This document shows positions 9,969-22,417 of a DNA stretch of 64,000 bases, piece by piece. This stretch comes from Leidyana gryllorum EB-2025a (taxonomy: Eukaryota > Apicomplexa), in the NCBI GenBank assembly GCA_048772705.1, contig JBLWGC010000051.1:124001-188000 (forward strand), read 5' to 3'. Position 1 is the first letter of the stretch. Each line of letters starts with the position of its first letter. Under the pieces are notes generated by a model. It made no database searches. It was given only the letters and a program-made list of their open reading frames with translations, and had not been told where the DNA came from. The position numbers were made by a program, and so were the translations under genes.

Positions 9969-10669
9969 ATGAAGTGTGTGGCTGCGCTTATCATTTCGGT
10001 TTTCTTGGCTGCTCGAGTGGACGCAGGTGAGCCGATGAACAACGAGGCCACCAAATGGGGAATCTCAGATCAAACAGTTGTGGAGCAAACAGTTGTGGAT
10101 CAAACAGTGGTGGATCAAACAGTTGTGGATCAAACAGTTGTGGATATGGAGCCCGTCAATATTTCAAAAATCAAAGCCCTGCGTGGGGTGACGGATGGTA
10201 AGAATATACTGTGACCACTGTCTACAATCCTTATCAGCCGCGGTAGAAGACGCGGTTATGGGCGTGTTCGATGGTGCTGAGAAGCGTAGTGTGCTTAGCC
10301 TAAGTGAGGATATTGTTTGCTTCTCTGCTTCTCCATAGCGTTGAATCAGATGAATTCGTTGGACTCCAGTACAAACGTCTTATGGAGTCTTTGAGGGCCC
10401 CGGCCGATCCCAGCAAGGAAAAGGAGGGCGAAAATTCGGATGGTCTACCACCTCTTCCTCGTCGATGGCTGAGGGTGAAGAAAATGATACAGGATGGTCA
10501 AGCATGGTATTCGGCTAATCAAGGCGCTTTGATTCTGTTCTTGCCCATTGCTATTCCAACCTTTCTGGGAATTACAGTCTTCTTGAGTATGCGTCGTCGT
10601 TGCCAATCGGTTCCGCCGATGGATCTGTGCATGTCTAATACCTTCTCACCCTTCCATACATTGGTTTGA
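9969..10669 (+). CDS. Small type I membrane protein with DQTVV tandem repeats
   Basis: ATG 9969 gives a signal peptide (MKCVAALIISVFLAARVDA). A perfect-phase run of (D/E)QTVV follows, five copies from 15-nt repeats at 10068-10142. The first exon ends at a GTAAGA donor near 10200. An exon of about 65 nt follows. The last exon starts after the CAG near 10340 (frame N-E-F-V-G-L-Q-Y) and runs to TGA 10669. It encodes a Glu/Lys-rich stalk, then one hydrophobic helix (GALILFLPIAIPTFLGITVF) and a short Arg-rich cytosolic tail. I recognise no family. The repeat lies in the predicted luminal or extracellular part and should vary in copy number. The stop is only 27 bp before the RPF1 start. Confidence 0.6.
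10068..10142 (+). repeat. Five tandem copies of a 15-nt coding repeat
   Basis: Units of the form GATCAAACAGTTGTG repeat five times with single-base differences (GAG for GAT in unit 2, GTGGTG for GTTGTG in unit 3). Each unit encodes D/E-Q-T-V-V. The near identity at DNA level suggests recent expansion by slippage or unequal exchange. Confidence 0.95.
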
Positions 10670-10696
10670 AGGAGGACGGTTTTTGTTTTTTTGGTC

Positions 10697-11838
10697 ATGG
10701 CGAAGGTGTCTAAGGGGAAGACAGATGGTGGAGGTATGGCCAAGAAGTCCTCACCGAAGGTGGCACGCAACAAGAAGAAGGCTGCAGCGAGCAGCGCGAA
10801 GGCTGGGATCAAGGCTGAACGGCGGGAGCACTATGAGAGGATGAAGCTTCCCAAAATGACGTTGGACGTCAAACGCTCGTTGAACTTGGAGGCGATGGAG
10901 AGGCAGGCACGGGAGCTGAAGGGCACGCGTCGATCGATGATGATGGCACGTGTTCATTTCGAGAAGAAGCGGAGGAAGAGTGAGCGCCGACGCGAGCGGA
11001 AAGCGGCGGAGGAACGTGGCGAAGAAGTGGTGCGTCAGACTCCTTTGACAATTGAGTCTATGCGAGAGGAGGATGAGACGATTGTCAAGGAGGATGATTC
11101 AGAGTTTCTGGATGGTTTGGCGGTGGACGAATATGCAGACTATTTCAGCGGAGCAGTGACTCCCAAGTTGTTGATCACAACTGGGAAGGAACGGCCCAGC
11201 AAGAAGCTTGTGACCCTATTGAAGGAATTCCTCTGCGTGTTCCCAAACAGCATATATTACAAGAGGAAGGACTTTGAGATGAAGGCTATAGTCGAATCGG
11301 CGACTAAAAAGGGTTTCACGGATGTCTTGGTTTTCACTGAGAAGCACAAGAAGCCCCATGGCCTATATATATCACATCTTCCGAAGGGTCCCACTGCATA
11401 CTACAGATTTTCAGGGCTCACGCTAGGGCAGGACATCCATGGCGGAGCTTCAATGACCACGCACCACCCGGAGGTCGTCCTCCGGAACTTCGACACACAA
11501 TTGGGCAAACGCATCGGTCGGCAACTCCACGCATTGTTCCCCAAAGTGAGTTCACAAATTCGGCGTCACAGTGGTCATATCCGTTCTCTTTTCAGCAAAG
11601 CGAGTTTCTTGGTCGTCGGGTTGTTACCTTTCACAACCAGAGAGACTATATTTTCTTCAGACATTATCGTTATGTGTTTGAAGATGATGGTGAACGAGCC
11701 GAAATCCAGGAGATCGGGCCTCGTTTCACCTTGAAACTCCGCTTCTTGCAAGAAGGCACATTTGATACTTCTGAGGGGAAATTTGAATACTTGTGGAAAC
11801 CTGATATGCAGGTTTCTCGCAAATGCTTCTATGTGTGA
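10697..11838 (+). CDS. RPF1: Ribosome production factor 1 (Brix-domain protein)
   Basis: A nucleolar factor of 60S ribosomal subunit assembly, acting in pre-rRNA processing. Two exons (10697-11545 and 11596-11838, 50-nt intron) give 363 aa. The N-terminal 120 residues are Lys/Arg-rich and helical. The Brix domain begins at about residue 155 (KLLITTGKERPSKK) and runs through GLYISHLPKGPTAYYRFS, the conserved FHNQRDYIFFRHYRY segment and a LKLRF strand near the C-terminus. The initiator is ATG 10697 (MAKVSKGKTDG); upstream in-frame sequence has no ATG. The gene lies 27 bp after the previous stop and 36 bp before the next start, all on the + strand. Confidence 0.93.
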
Positions 11839-11874
11839 CACTTTTTGGTGACAAAATAACCTGCAACCTATTCA

Positions 11875-14800
11875 ATGAGTCGACATTCACATTGGGCTGA
11901 TCGTAAGACTCTTCGGAGTCGTAATAGCGGTACCAAGTTCACGCTGGGATGCTGTGCCATGCCATCCAAAGTATCAAGTCTGCCCATGCGGACCATTCTC
12001 ACCACCTTGATCGAGGTCGGTAACTTTGAATTGGTTCTCTTTACGGAGGATCATTTGATGCGGCGGGATGTGGACGAATGGCCACATGTGGATTGTCTCA
12101 TTGCCTTTCACTCTCGAGGTTATCCCCTTCAGAAAGTGAGGATCTATCAATGATTTGTTTGAATCCTTGGTGGTGTCCAGGTGGTCGAGTATGTGAAGAG
12201 GGCCAAACCGGTAGTATTGAACGACGTCTCGATGCAGTTCATCTTGCGTAATCGCATAGAAGTCATCCAACGCTTGGAAGTGAGCCCAGTGTTCTGACAA
12301 ATACATCAATGGATGATAGAGAGCTGGCATACCCACTCCGCGCCACGTACGAGTGGATCACAACAAGGTGCGAGCAGGGGAGATTGCTTTCGAGGAGTTC
12401 GAAGACTATTTCATCTATGACAACGTAAGAATGGATAAACCGTTCATCGAGAAACCGGAAGATGCCGACGATCACAACAACTATGTGTATTATCCTTCGT
12501 GAGTGTTATCGTTGGTCCATTCTCCCAGTAGCCTCGTTGCGCAGAAATGCCGGTGGGGGATGTAAGAAGCTCTTCCGCAAGTTGCGAAATCGGTCCTCTG
12601 AATACTATGGTGACATCACCAATATCCGACGAGATGGCGTGTACCTGTACGAGGAATTCTTGCCAACTCTGGGAACTGATGTGAAAGTGTACACTGTGGG
12701 ACCTATGTTTGCCCACGCTGAGGCTCGGAAGAGTCCAACGTTGGACGGCCGGGTGCAAAGGACTGAGAATGGCAAGGAGGAACGCTATCCCGTTCTTCTA
12801 TCTGACGAAGAGAAGTGGATTGCCTATACCGTGGTAGAGGTGTTCAAACAAACTGTGTGTGGATTTGACATCTTACGGACGACCACCGGAAAGGCGGTGG
12901 TCTGTGATGTTAACGGATGGTCCTTTGTGAAGGGCAATAGCAAATACTACATGGACTGTGCCCATATACTGTCCAGTATGTTCCATAATGCACTAAGGCG
13001 CCGACGATGCAGTGGCAGCCTTTGCCGAACTCCCAGCGGCCGAAAAATGCCCTCTTGTATATTGGACGAGATTGCTCGGGACGATTGGGCGTATGGTGCT
13101 CCTCCCAGCAATAGCGGAGCCCAGAATGTGTCAGATCTCGACTCGAATGGCAGTTTGGACGACGATCAGAACCCTAACGGGGATGAGTTGCAGACCATAG
13201 TCGTCGTAATGCGTCATGGTGATCGGTCTCCAAAGCAGAAAATGAAGTTTTTGACCAAATCGCTAGCTATACGCGAACTATATTGGAGTCGTCAGACAAC
13301 CCAACCCAATCTGACGCCCAGAACACCGCTCAAAGTTGTCAAGTTTCGTACATCGCAAGATTTGATATTGTTTCAAAAAGTTAATGAACGTGTGCTCGAG
13401 ACGGATGATTTATCAGATCAAGCGCGCGCAAACCATCTGAAAGTGCATTCGTTGCTGAACACCAAAGAATTTATTGAAATCACTCGTAAAGTTCAGCTGG
13501 TGACACCAAAAGATGCGAAACCTCACATAGCCCCCGACGGCACAGTGACACCTCCCGAGGAGCTGTTGGTGGTCGTTAAATGGGGCGGCGAATTGACGCC
13601 TCTGGGCCTCGAGACATCAGAGCTTCTCGGCCACAGGTTGCGTGAAAGATTATATCCCGGTGACTCAGACGGCCTTCTACGGCTGCACAGTACCTTCCGA
13701 CACGACTTCAAAATCTATACTTCTGATGAAGGGCGGTGTCAGCTGACAGCTGCTTCCTTCACCAAAGGGTTCCTCGACTTGGAGGGCGATCTGCCGCCCA
13801 TTCTGGTGCAAATGGTCAACCGGGACAGTCGCGCTCAGGAATTATTTGAAGAGGGGGAGTATACAAAGACGGTGAAAAGCTGCAAACAGTTCATTCAGCG
13901 CCTGGTCCACATGGACTTGGAACCGTCAGAGTTGTGTACTCAGGTTCTGCAAAAGATCCTGAAAGTGTCGTGTCCTGTGTGTGAGGAACAGGAGCAGGCG
14001 CACATGGAGGTCCGAAATGTGACATACGACAGACGATCTGCGAGCTATATGACTGCAAATAGTCAGCCATTCGATGAGGAAAGGCGTCGAAGCTCCACTG
14101 CAAAAGATTTGAGTGTGGTCAACGTTCTGGGACTGGGTTCTATGCCGTCAAGATACGGTGGCAGTACAGAGAGCGGGACTCCTCGCGGGCGACAAGATGA
14201 CAATAGTATTTATTTACACGCGGCCCCGACCACCACTGTATATTTGAACGCGAAGACAAAGGTTCATCCCCATCCGGGCATTCGGGCGGGTTCCTTTTCC
14301 AGTAATCACGATGTGGGGACCATTGGTGTTAATACGGCAGCGAGCGCCCCCGCGACTGCCGCAAGCCATAAGAGCGTGGGCCACTCGGAGTCGAACACTC
14401 GGATGAGTCTAAGTCCGAGCAGTACATCGGTATCTCGACAACTTATGGCCGAATATCACAAAGCTTTAATTGAAATTGGACCCATCTGGACACGTTGTCA
14501 GATCGTCCACGACGCGATTACTCAATTAGTGACCAAACTGGAGCTGTGTTTGGCGGAAATGCGGGAGGACCCGGCATCGAGTGGTAATACAGCTGCGATG
14601 ACGAGTCGGTCTCACGCGAGCTCGGCGGGTGGCTGGATGCACACCAACTCGAACATGTCTTTCACATTACCGGGCCCCTCTCTGACGGGAGTGGTGCTGC
14701 GGCCGATTAGTGCTGACACTGGGCTTCTGCCCATTGGATCGTCCAACACCCCCCTGCCGAACAGTGCGTCTGCGCCATACGCAGCCACGCCTTCGAGTCG

Positions 14801-16234
14801 AGGAACAGCAGAAGACGAGTCGGCGCGGATACCGCCGGCTGTGATGCACAAGCGAATTAACAGTATCTATATGCGGTGGAAAGCCCTGGACATGGCTTGG
14901 TGGCGAGAGGCAAAGGTGCAACCTGTTGATGCCACAAAGATCCCAGAGGTGTATGATAATGCACGGTATGACACGCTGCACAATCAAGTTTACTTACGTC
15001 GAGCGGGGTGCATGGAGGACATCAACACTATCCATGCGAATATCGAGAAGTTGGGACCTTTCGTATTTGCGCTTGAGTTTGGGATCACTCCGGATGAGAA
15101 AGTAGAGATTGGTAGCAAGACTGTCCCGAAATTGATCAAGAAGATCGCCGACGATCTGATCTTCCAACACAAGCGTAGTATGGAAGACGATGCAGTCAGT
15201 TGGGGCGGCGGGATGCGGCCACTGTCAGCTCTTTCTAAGAACACGCCAGTCCTCACTCATCCTAGCCCAAACAACTTCCCGGGGAATCGGTCCGAAACTG
15301 CCTCCCAAGAGGGTGGTCTGCCCAGTCCTGAGGTCGATAGGAAACTCCCCGATACCCCGAGCGACCAGAGTATCGATGAGAATCAGCGTACCGCCCGGCC
15401 TGTAGCTGTGTCGAGCCACAACGACTTTGACGAAGATCGAGATCACATCATCCTCAAACAAGAAGAAGCCCGCAGAATGGGCATCAAGAGCCCCTGGCGG
15501 AAGGTGCGGAGCCGTTATTATGCAGCGAGCGCTTCACATGTGACGGTAAGCTTCAACATTCCTAGACCACCCCCCAATTTGCTCACTTTCACTTTGACTG
15601 ACAGTCCCTCTTGAACGTGTTGACCTATGCGGAGGCTATCAAAAAGCGGTCAAGAATACCGCCTCCAGCGGCCTCTGATGGCGAGGAGTCGTCTGGGGTG
15701 TCGCATCAGCAGTGAGTGAGCTAACTGAGCTGGGAGGGACATCCAAGTTGCAGGTTCAACGCATTCAGAGATGCCAGCGAAGATTCAACCAAAATGAGTA
15801 CGAGAACACCGCCAGTTATTGGATCCGTGGGAGTGGAGGTCGACGAAAGTCCTCTAAGCTTGGCTAGCATGGGTGTCACCCAACCAATTCGACCACCCTT
15901 ATATGTTTCTGCTTCAGATACCCCGTATTTGTCCCACCTGGTGATCAGGGTGTGGCGTCCTGCTGGCCGTCAGCCTTCTTTGAGCCTCAACGACATGAAA
16001 GTAGAACTGAGCTGGAACAAAGGTGAGTGTGTGTTGGGCAGCGCACTGCACTTTTGATTCACAGTGGTAGATCGGGAACCCAGTGGGGTGGCTACGATGA
16101 CCTGCACTGTTGCGGAAATGTATCGTTTGCTGAAATCTTGTGTGGATGAAAGTTCAAGTGGGGCTTCCATAGCCAGTGGGACTACGCAACCCTCGTGCAT
16201 CCCTACCCTCCCAACCTCAGAAAGTGCGACATAA
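11875..16234 (+). CDS. Diphosphoinositol pentakisphosphate kinase (VIP1/PPIP5K)
   Basis: The dual-domain enzyme that adds the 1-position pyrophosphate to IP6 or IP7, with a C-terminal phosphatase-like domain. Introns after GYPLQK, after VIQRLE and after VYYPS join the N-terminal exons. The ATP-grasp kinase domain reads from FTLGCCAMPSKVSS through MDKPFIEKPEDADDHN and YGDITNIRRDGVYLYEEF to CDVNGWSFVKGNSKYY. The histidine acid phosphatase domain opens with RHGDRSPKQK, carries LHSTFRHDFKIYTSDEGR, and resumes after a long Ser/Thr-rich insert (about 14090-14850) with SHVTSLLNVLTYAEA, spliced over an intron near 15546. The last exon ends at TAA 16232-16234. Roughly 1,300 aa, in the family range. 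OGDH starts 61 bp later. Confidence 0.92.
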
Positions 16235-16295
16235 AAATAGATACTTTTGCACACCTACACTCACTTGTGGTTCTCCTTCTTCTTCATTGACTGTA

Positions 16296-19200
16296 ATGAC
16301 TTTGTCAACCAATGTCGCTTCCAAGCGTCTTATCCTACCCGCCGCCCGTGTACCCCTCCTTCCTGTGAGATGTATAGCGAATGCCCAGCCGTCAACAGGG
16401 CAACCCGGTCCCTCGGTACCCCAGCCCCCACCCCATATAGTTGAGGAAAGATTCAAGAATGAAAGCTATGACACTGTCAAATCGATGTTGGCACAGTGGA
16501 AGAAAGATCCCAGTGCTGTACATTCTTCATGGGCCGAGTGCTTCAGACAACTTGAGAACGTCGCTGCCGTTGATTCGTACGATATTGACCATCTCACGGA
16601 AGCCTATCAAGCGCTCGCCTCGTCTCACAGTAGCGGTACAGTACCTAAAGGGTCTAATAATACATCGTCGTCACCTGCTGGCCCATCGAGTCCGACAACT
16701 CAACAACCTCATGCGCGTCACGGTTTTGAGGACTTCAAAGAAAGTGCCCGTATTCTCAATATGGTCAAAGCGTTCCAAGCTCGAGGCCACCTGATCGCCG
16801 ATATCGATCCCCTTGAATTGCCCAGAGTACTACCCTTCGTCAGCCACGCCCGCTTCCGTGAACAACAACGTTTCGGAGAGGACTTCACTTTACGCAAGTT
16901 CGGCTTCTCCGAAGCTGAGGAAGAGCGACTAGTCACCCTCAAGATCCCCGCTCGCACTGGATTCCTGGGCCATTGGAGCCTCGATGAAGATGAAAGGCTG
17001 AGCAATCTGGCGGGGAAGTATGTCGCCGATCTGCCTTCCGACTACGAGGCTCTCAAGCCTCTCTCTATCAAGCAACTTTTTAAGCGCCTAGAAGAGACGT
17101 ATTGCGGGAGCATTGGTTTGGAGTATATTCATATGACTGATACGGATCGGGTAAACTTCTTGCGCAATTTGTTCGAAACCCCGCGAAAGTACTCATATTC
17201 CACTGAAATGAAACGTAAGATCCTTAACAGAACTGTCAAGGCCGTCCTTTTTGAGACCTTTGCGGCCGCAAAGTTCGCTACAATGAAACGCTTCGGTTTG
17301 GATGGTTGCGAATCAATGATTGTCGGAATGAAATCATTAACCAAATTGGCTACGCTCCTGGGTGTCGAGTCTATTATCATTGGTATGGCTCACCGCGGCC
17401 GTCTCAACACCCTACATAACATCATGAACAAACCTGCATATCAAGTCTTCAGTGAATTCAGTGGTAACTTGTCCTTTGGAGGCTATGACTGGGGTAACCT
17501 CGGTGATGTCAAATACCACATGGGTGTGGAATATGAGTACGTCGATAATGATCATAACAAACACGTCCTCATGTCTGTCCTGCCCAACCCGAGCCACCTC
17601 GAAGCCGTCGATCCCGTCGTCCTGGGTACCACACGCGCCCGTCAAACCTTCAAGGGTGATAAGGATGGCAGCCGAGTGCTACCTGTCCTCATACACGGTG
17701 ACGCTTCTGTCAGCGGCCAAGGAGTGGTCTACGAAACTGTTCAAATGAGCGACGTCCCCGCCTACAAAGTCGGTGGAACCATTCACATCGTCATCAACAA
17801 TCAAATTGGCTTCACCACCAACACGTGTGACTCGGGTAGTGGTCTCTACTGTACTGACTTGGCCAAAGCCATCAATGCGCCGATCCTTCACGTCAACGCA
17901 GACGACCCGGAAGCCGTCACCTATGTTATGGAGGCTGCTGTCAAGTACCGTCAGAAATTTAAGAGCGACATCTTTGTTGATCTGGTTGGCTACCGCCGAT
18001 TCGGCCACAATGAACTCGACATGCCCAAGTTCACTCAACCTCGGATGTACGATAAGATCAGCAAACACCCAAATGTCCTCGAGATATATGGCAAGAAGCT
18101 CGTCGCCGAGAAGGTAATTACGGAAAAAGACCTCTCCTCTATGTGCAACGAAGTGCTCGCGGATTACGAGGCAGCCTACAAGAAGGGAAAGAGCTTCAAA
18201 CCTAGCAAGACTCTCCGTCCTTTCTCACCACAATGGCACGGAATGGCTGCTCCCGACCAAATCTGTGCGCCAAGATTGACAGGTCTGCCAGAAGAAACTG
18301 TAAAGAACATTGGCCGAGCTATTTCCACCATTCCGTCCCACATAGAGCCTCACCCAACCATCGCACGCATCTACAAGGCTCGTCTTGATGCCATCGATCA
18401 TGGGGACATGATTGACTACGGTCTGGCCGAAGCCTTGGCGTTCGGCAGTCTACTTCGGGATGGATATCATGTTCGAATCGCTGGCCAGGATGCGCAACGT
18501 GGCACATTTAGCCATCGACATGCTGCCATACATGATCAAAAGACCGGACGCAAGTTCTTCCCACTGGCCGAGTTCGCCAAACAGAGACACTACCGCCATG
18601 GAATCGAAATCTATAACAGCACTCTAAGTGAATATGCTTGTATGGGATTCGAGTACGGATGGAGTCTGGAGAATCCGAACTCTCTCAATGTCTGGGAAGC
18701 CCAGTTTGGAGACTTTGCGAATGGCGCTCAAATCATCATTGACCAATTCATTGCGAGTGGCGAAGTGAAGTGGCTGCATCCGAGTGGTTTGGTCCTGTTG
18801 CTTCCCCACGGCTATGATGGCCAAGGACCAGAGCACAGCAGTGCGCGTATGGAACGTTTCTTGAGCCTTGCCGATGATCGCGAAGATGTAATCCACCCCG
18901 AGTTCTGGAATGTAAAACATCGCAGTGTTATCCAGAAACACAACATGCAGGTTGTAAACTGCTCAACGGCAGCAAACTTCTTCCACGTGCTGAGACGTCA
19001 AATGCATCGCGGTTTCCGCAAGCCTTTGGTTGTCTTCAGTCCGAAGAAGCTGCTCCGTCTGCGTGAGAGTATGAGTCCCATCAGCGAGTTCACGGACGGT
19101 ACCCGATTCCAAAGGTTCATTGCCGATCCGCTTGTGGAACCCATTCCATCTCAAGTGGCATCGAACGTGACCCAACCTGGAACTGGGACTTCACAGAAGC

Positions 19201-19722
19201 TCAAGAAAGTTCCTCGATCTGGAATCAAACGTTTGGTGGCTTGCAGTGGACAAGTGTACTATGATTTGGTCAAGCAGCGCGCGGCTGACAAGCTCGAAGA
19301 CAAGGTCGCCATTGTCAGGATTGAACAATTGAGCCCCTTCCCACTCGATGCTCTCGCTGACCAAATCAAGACATTGCCCGATCTCCAATCGGTGGTATGG
19401 TGCCAAGAAGAGCCGATGAACCAGGGCGCGTGGACCTATGTGTCACGTCGGATTGATGCCGTGTTGAACCATTGTCAGCAACCCAATGGCATATCCAAGG
19501 TATGTTTGTCTTTAACAAATCAAAAAGACCTCATTCACTTTCAACCATTTCTCATTCACATGAACTATATCTTATTCCCAGGTGATATACGCTGGACGTG
19601 ACGTTGCCGCGTCGCCGGCTGTGGGCGATCCGCGCCTCCATATGGAAGAATTGTCACGGCTGTGCAAAGACGCCATAGATCTGAACAATATGCAGAACAG
19701 CTATCTAGAGAAATATCTATGA
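16296..19722 (+). CDS. 2-oxoglutarate dehydrogenase E1 component, mitochondrial
   Basis: The thiamine-diphosphate E1 subunit of the TCA-cycle 2-oxoglutarate dehydrogenase complex. Exons 16296-19499 and 19582-19722 (82-nt intron) give 1,114 aa. The N-terminus MTLSTNVASKRLILPAARV has the Arg/Ser/Ala character of a mitochondrial presequence. The E1-specific N-terminal region is present (SWAECFRQL), followed by HRGRLNTLHN, GDASVSGQGVVYE, NNQIGFTTN and GYRRFGHNELDMP. The transketolase-like C-terminal half includes QDAQRGTFSHRHA and LLPHGYDGQGPEHSS. Length and N-terminus separate it from the shorter DHTKD1 paralogue. The stop codon (19720-19722) overlaps the stop of the convergent WS/DGAT gene. Confidence 0.96.
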
Positions 19723-22334
19723 GGATGTGAAAGAATCGCGGAGGGTACAGAATTCCTCCCACATCAATTCGCCCAGGATGGAAGTGGACGCCAGCAGATC
19801 GCGACGAGTAAACACGTTGCGCTCGCTATCCCGATACATATTTAAGACTTCGCTTTCATCCATCACCACCAACAATTGAATGTCACCACCGTATGTTAGC
19901 AGCTTCACTCCTGTTCCCACTGGACCTCGAGTGGGAGGCCAACTCTGCAAAGACAAGATGGGGTGTCCTCCCAAACTTTGACGAGTCGCAGGTCCCACGA
20001 CATTGGTGAAAAATAGCTGCACAGACTTGAGGACGGCAACCTTCTGCACTCACCTGGAGTTTCCGATTGACCTCTGTGGTGAGGTACTTGGAGATCCAGT
20101 CAGGGCAAACGCTAAATATGAAACACTGCACACTGAAGAACATAGCGCGGGCATGGACTCTCTTCAACCAGTTTATCTCTCCTTTCACTGCGAACAGATT
20201 CCGCACAGCAACCTCGGCGCTACTGTAATTCTTCCGACCTTCTCTCTCCATTTGCAGCCGGGTGGCACTGGGGGTCGGGAGTCGTGTCACCACAAAGCTC
20301 GTGAAGTTATCCAAATCAGTGGGAGGCCCCGTACGTATGGTCATGGGTATCATCAGACTGACATAGTTTTCGAACTCCAAACCGAACCTGTCAGTCAACG
20401 TGTTCATCATCGAACTAATGTCCCCTTCCTTCTTACCTGTGGTAGAAAGCTGTGCTAAACTTGCTGCTGCAGCTCCCGGGAGACGTCTTGCTGCCGCCAG
20501 ATTTCGCCACCACTTCCTCCTGGCTTGCCAAAGCCTCATCGAAACTCTCTTTGCGACTGGGGGCAGTGGTGGAAGTGGTTCGTGGGGTGCCGCAGGAGAA
20601 CAGTGAGGGTTGGGAGACTTTGAAACTGGTGGACTGACGAGATCTTCCCAAAGCTCGGTGCCGCAAGCGGTCACAAGCAACAGCTAAACAATGACAGAAA
20701 ATGTCGTTGATGGTTGGGCGAACTCCTGTGGCGTCCTGTAGTCCTCGCACAATCCTGCGGACCTCATGAACCTTGAAGACCAACGGAGGAGCAAAGTACT
20801 TTCGCCCGCGAGCAGGTGATCTAGCTGTCAAACCCTTGCCTTCTGGTGGTTGTATCAAAGTCGGCGGTTCAGGTGCCCAAAATAGCCAGAAAACCATTGG
20901 ACCCATAGCGTACCAAATGCTGCGCAGCGCATGGAATGTGTAGAAGAATGCACTCTGCAGCGGGGTCGCGGCTTTATGTTCGAGCGACTGGCCCAGCTGA
21001 GCTTCATCGGCTGCAAAAGATTGGATCATTCGAACACCCATACAGGAATTCTCTACGCCGTCAAACAGCCCATGAACCAAACTCCAAGGTACTGCGACAC
21101 CGTCACCCAGCGAGTGGTGAACCACTGCCACAACAAAGGTCACGCTGCGGGCAGGTAGTACACTGGCTTCCTCGTTGTCATTCGTAGACGTTGGAGTGTC
21201 AGCAGGACCGGGCTCCTTCACCCTGACCACCAGATCCTCGTTCATAGGCTGAAGCAATACAAACTTCCAAAGCGGCTTGTCTCGCGGAAGACAGCTAGAA
21301 CCAATGTCGGATACCGCCTCGTACAGCGATACTTTCTGAAGATCTATGTCCATCTCGACCACCTGATCTTCTACCGAAAAAACCTGTCCGTGGAGCCCTT
21401 CGACCAGCGGTAAGGGTCGCCAGCAGGCTTGCCCATGCCTATAATCTGTGACAGATCGCAACTTCCGATACCGAGACACCCATCGATCCATAACCAACTG
21501 ACGCATTTCACTTGCACTAATGCGATGTATTGCAGCCATCAACACTATCTGACATGGATTATCGGCAGAGTCCTGTAAGTAAGCCATATCATAGGCGGCG
21601 ATGGGAAAAGGAGGTGGAATAGAGTGTAGATACTGCCGGAACTTCTGGTCCAATTCTGACTTGTCACGATGCGCCCAAAATAGTTGCGAGGAGGCCCAGC
21701 GTTCAATATATATGGCCTGCCACACCCGTATCAGGAGACTGAATAGATAATCCACCCAAGGGTACCGATATCTCCAACGGAACTCCGCCGTCGAAGATTT
21801 TGCCGTCTCCCCCATCGTACCAGGCCCGCTGACAGCCGTCGACCGGTTTGAAATGGGACTTCTGTTGGTCGGAGTTGTAGGACTGGAAGTCGAAGTTGGC
21901 CAGTCGATTGCATCATGAACTTCCGTCCACCGTCGCTGATGCCAGTGGTAATCCAGAAAGCTGTCCACCATCGTTCTCCACCAAAATAGACCGAGAGACG
22001 TGAAGTTGTACACAGCCCCTGCAGACAGCGCTAGGACTAGTACTACCAATATACTCGTCATTGAAATATGGAGCCAGTAGTAGACAGCGAGTATACCAAA
22101 TCCCACCAGCGACTTTCGCCGTTGCAAACTCTGCCCAAACTGTGGCCAAAGCCCTGTGGAGGAAGACGTTGAAGCTAAGAGAAGAGACAGCCGGTTCAAA
22201 GGCTGAGCCAACAAGCCCCTTATCATGCCCCAGAAACCCCGTCGAGCATCCCATGTCCGTGCCGACGGTATCTCCGATACTTGGGTGACGGATGTCCATC
22301 TTGATTCCCATTCATCGGGAGTGAAGGCCAACAT
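19717..22334 (-). CDS. Wax ester synthase/diacylglycerol acyltransferase-like protein (WS/DGAT), copy 2
   Basis: A neutral-lipid acyltransferase of the WS/DGAT family. Three exons on the minus strand (22334-20437, 20387-20054, 20016-19717; introns 49 and 37 nt) give 843 aa from ATG 22334. N-terminal hydrophobic segments (GFGILAVYYWLHISM and SILVVLVLALSAGAVY) are likely membrane helices. The active-site motif is intact (HHSLGDG). The C-terminal domain contains the family's NV-GP signature (FFTNVVGPATRQS), a YGGDIQLLVVMDESE strand and a last acidic helix. It is a clear paralogue of the gene at 2354-5026, with the same order of membrane region, catalytic motif and C-terminal domain, but keeps the full HHxxxDG. 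Its TAG stop (19717-19719) overlaps the OGDH stop region. Confidence 0.85.
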
Positions 22335-22417
22335 TTGGCCGAGCTAGCCCTGCACTCGCAACCCAACCAGTACCGTTTTCGTGTGCGCACACACGGAAGA
22401 ACGCACCCGGCTCGATC

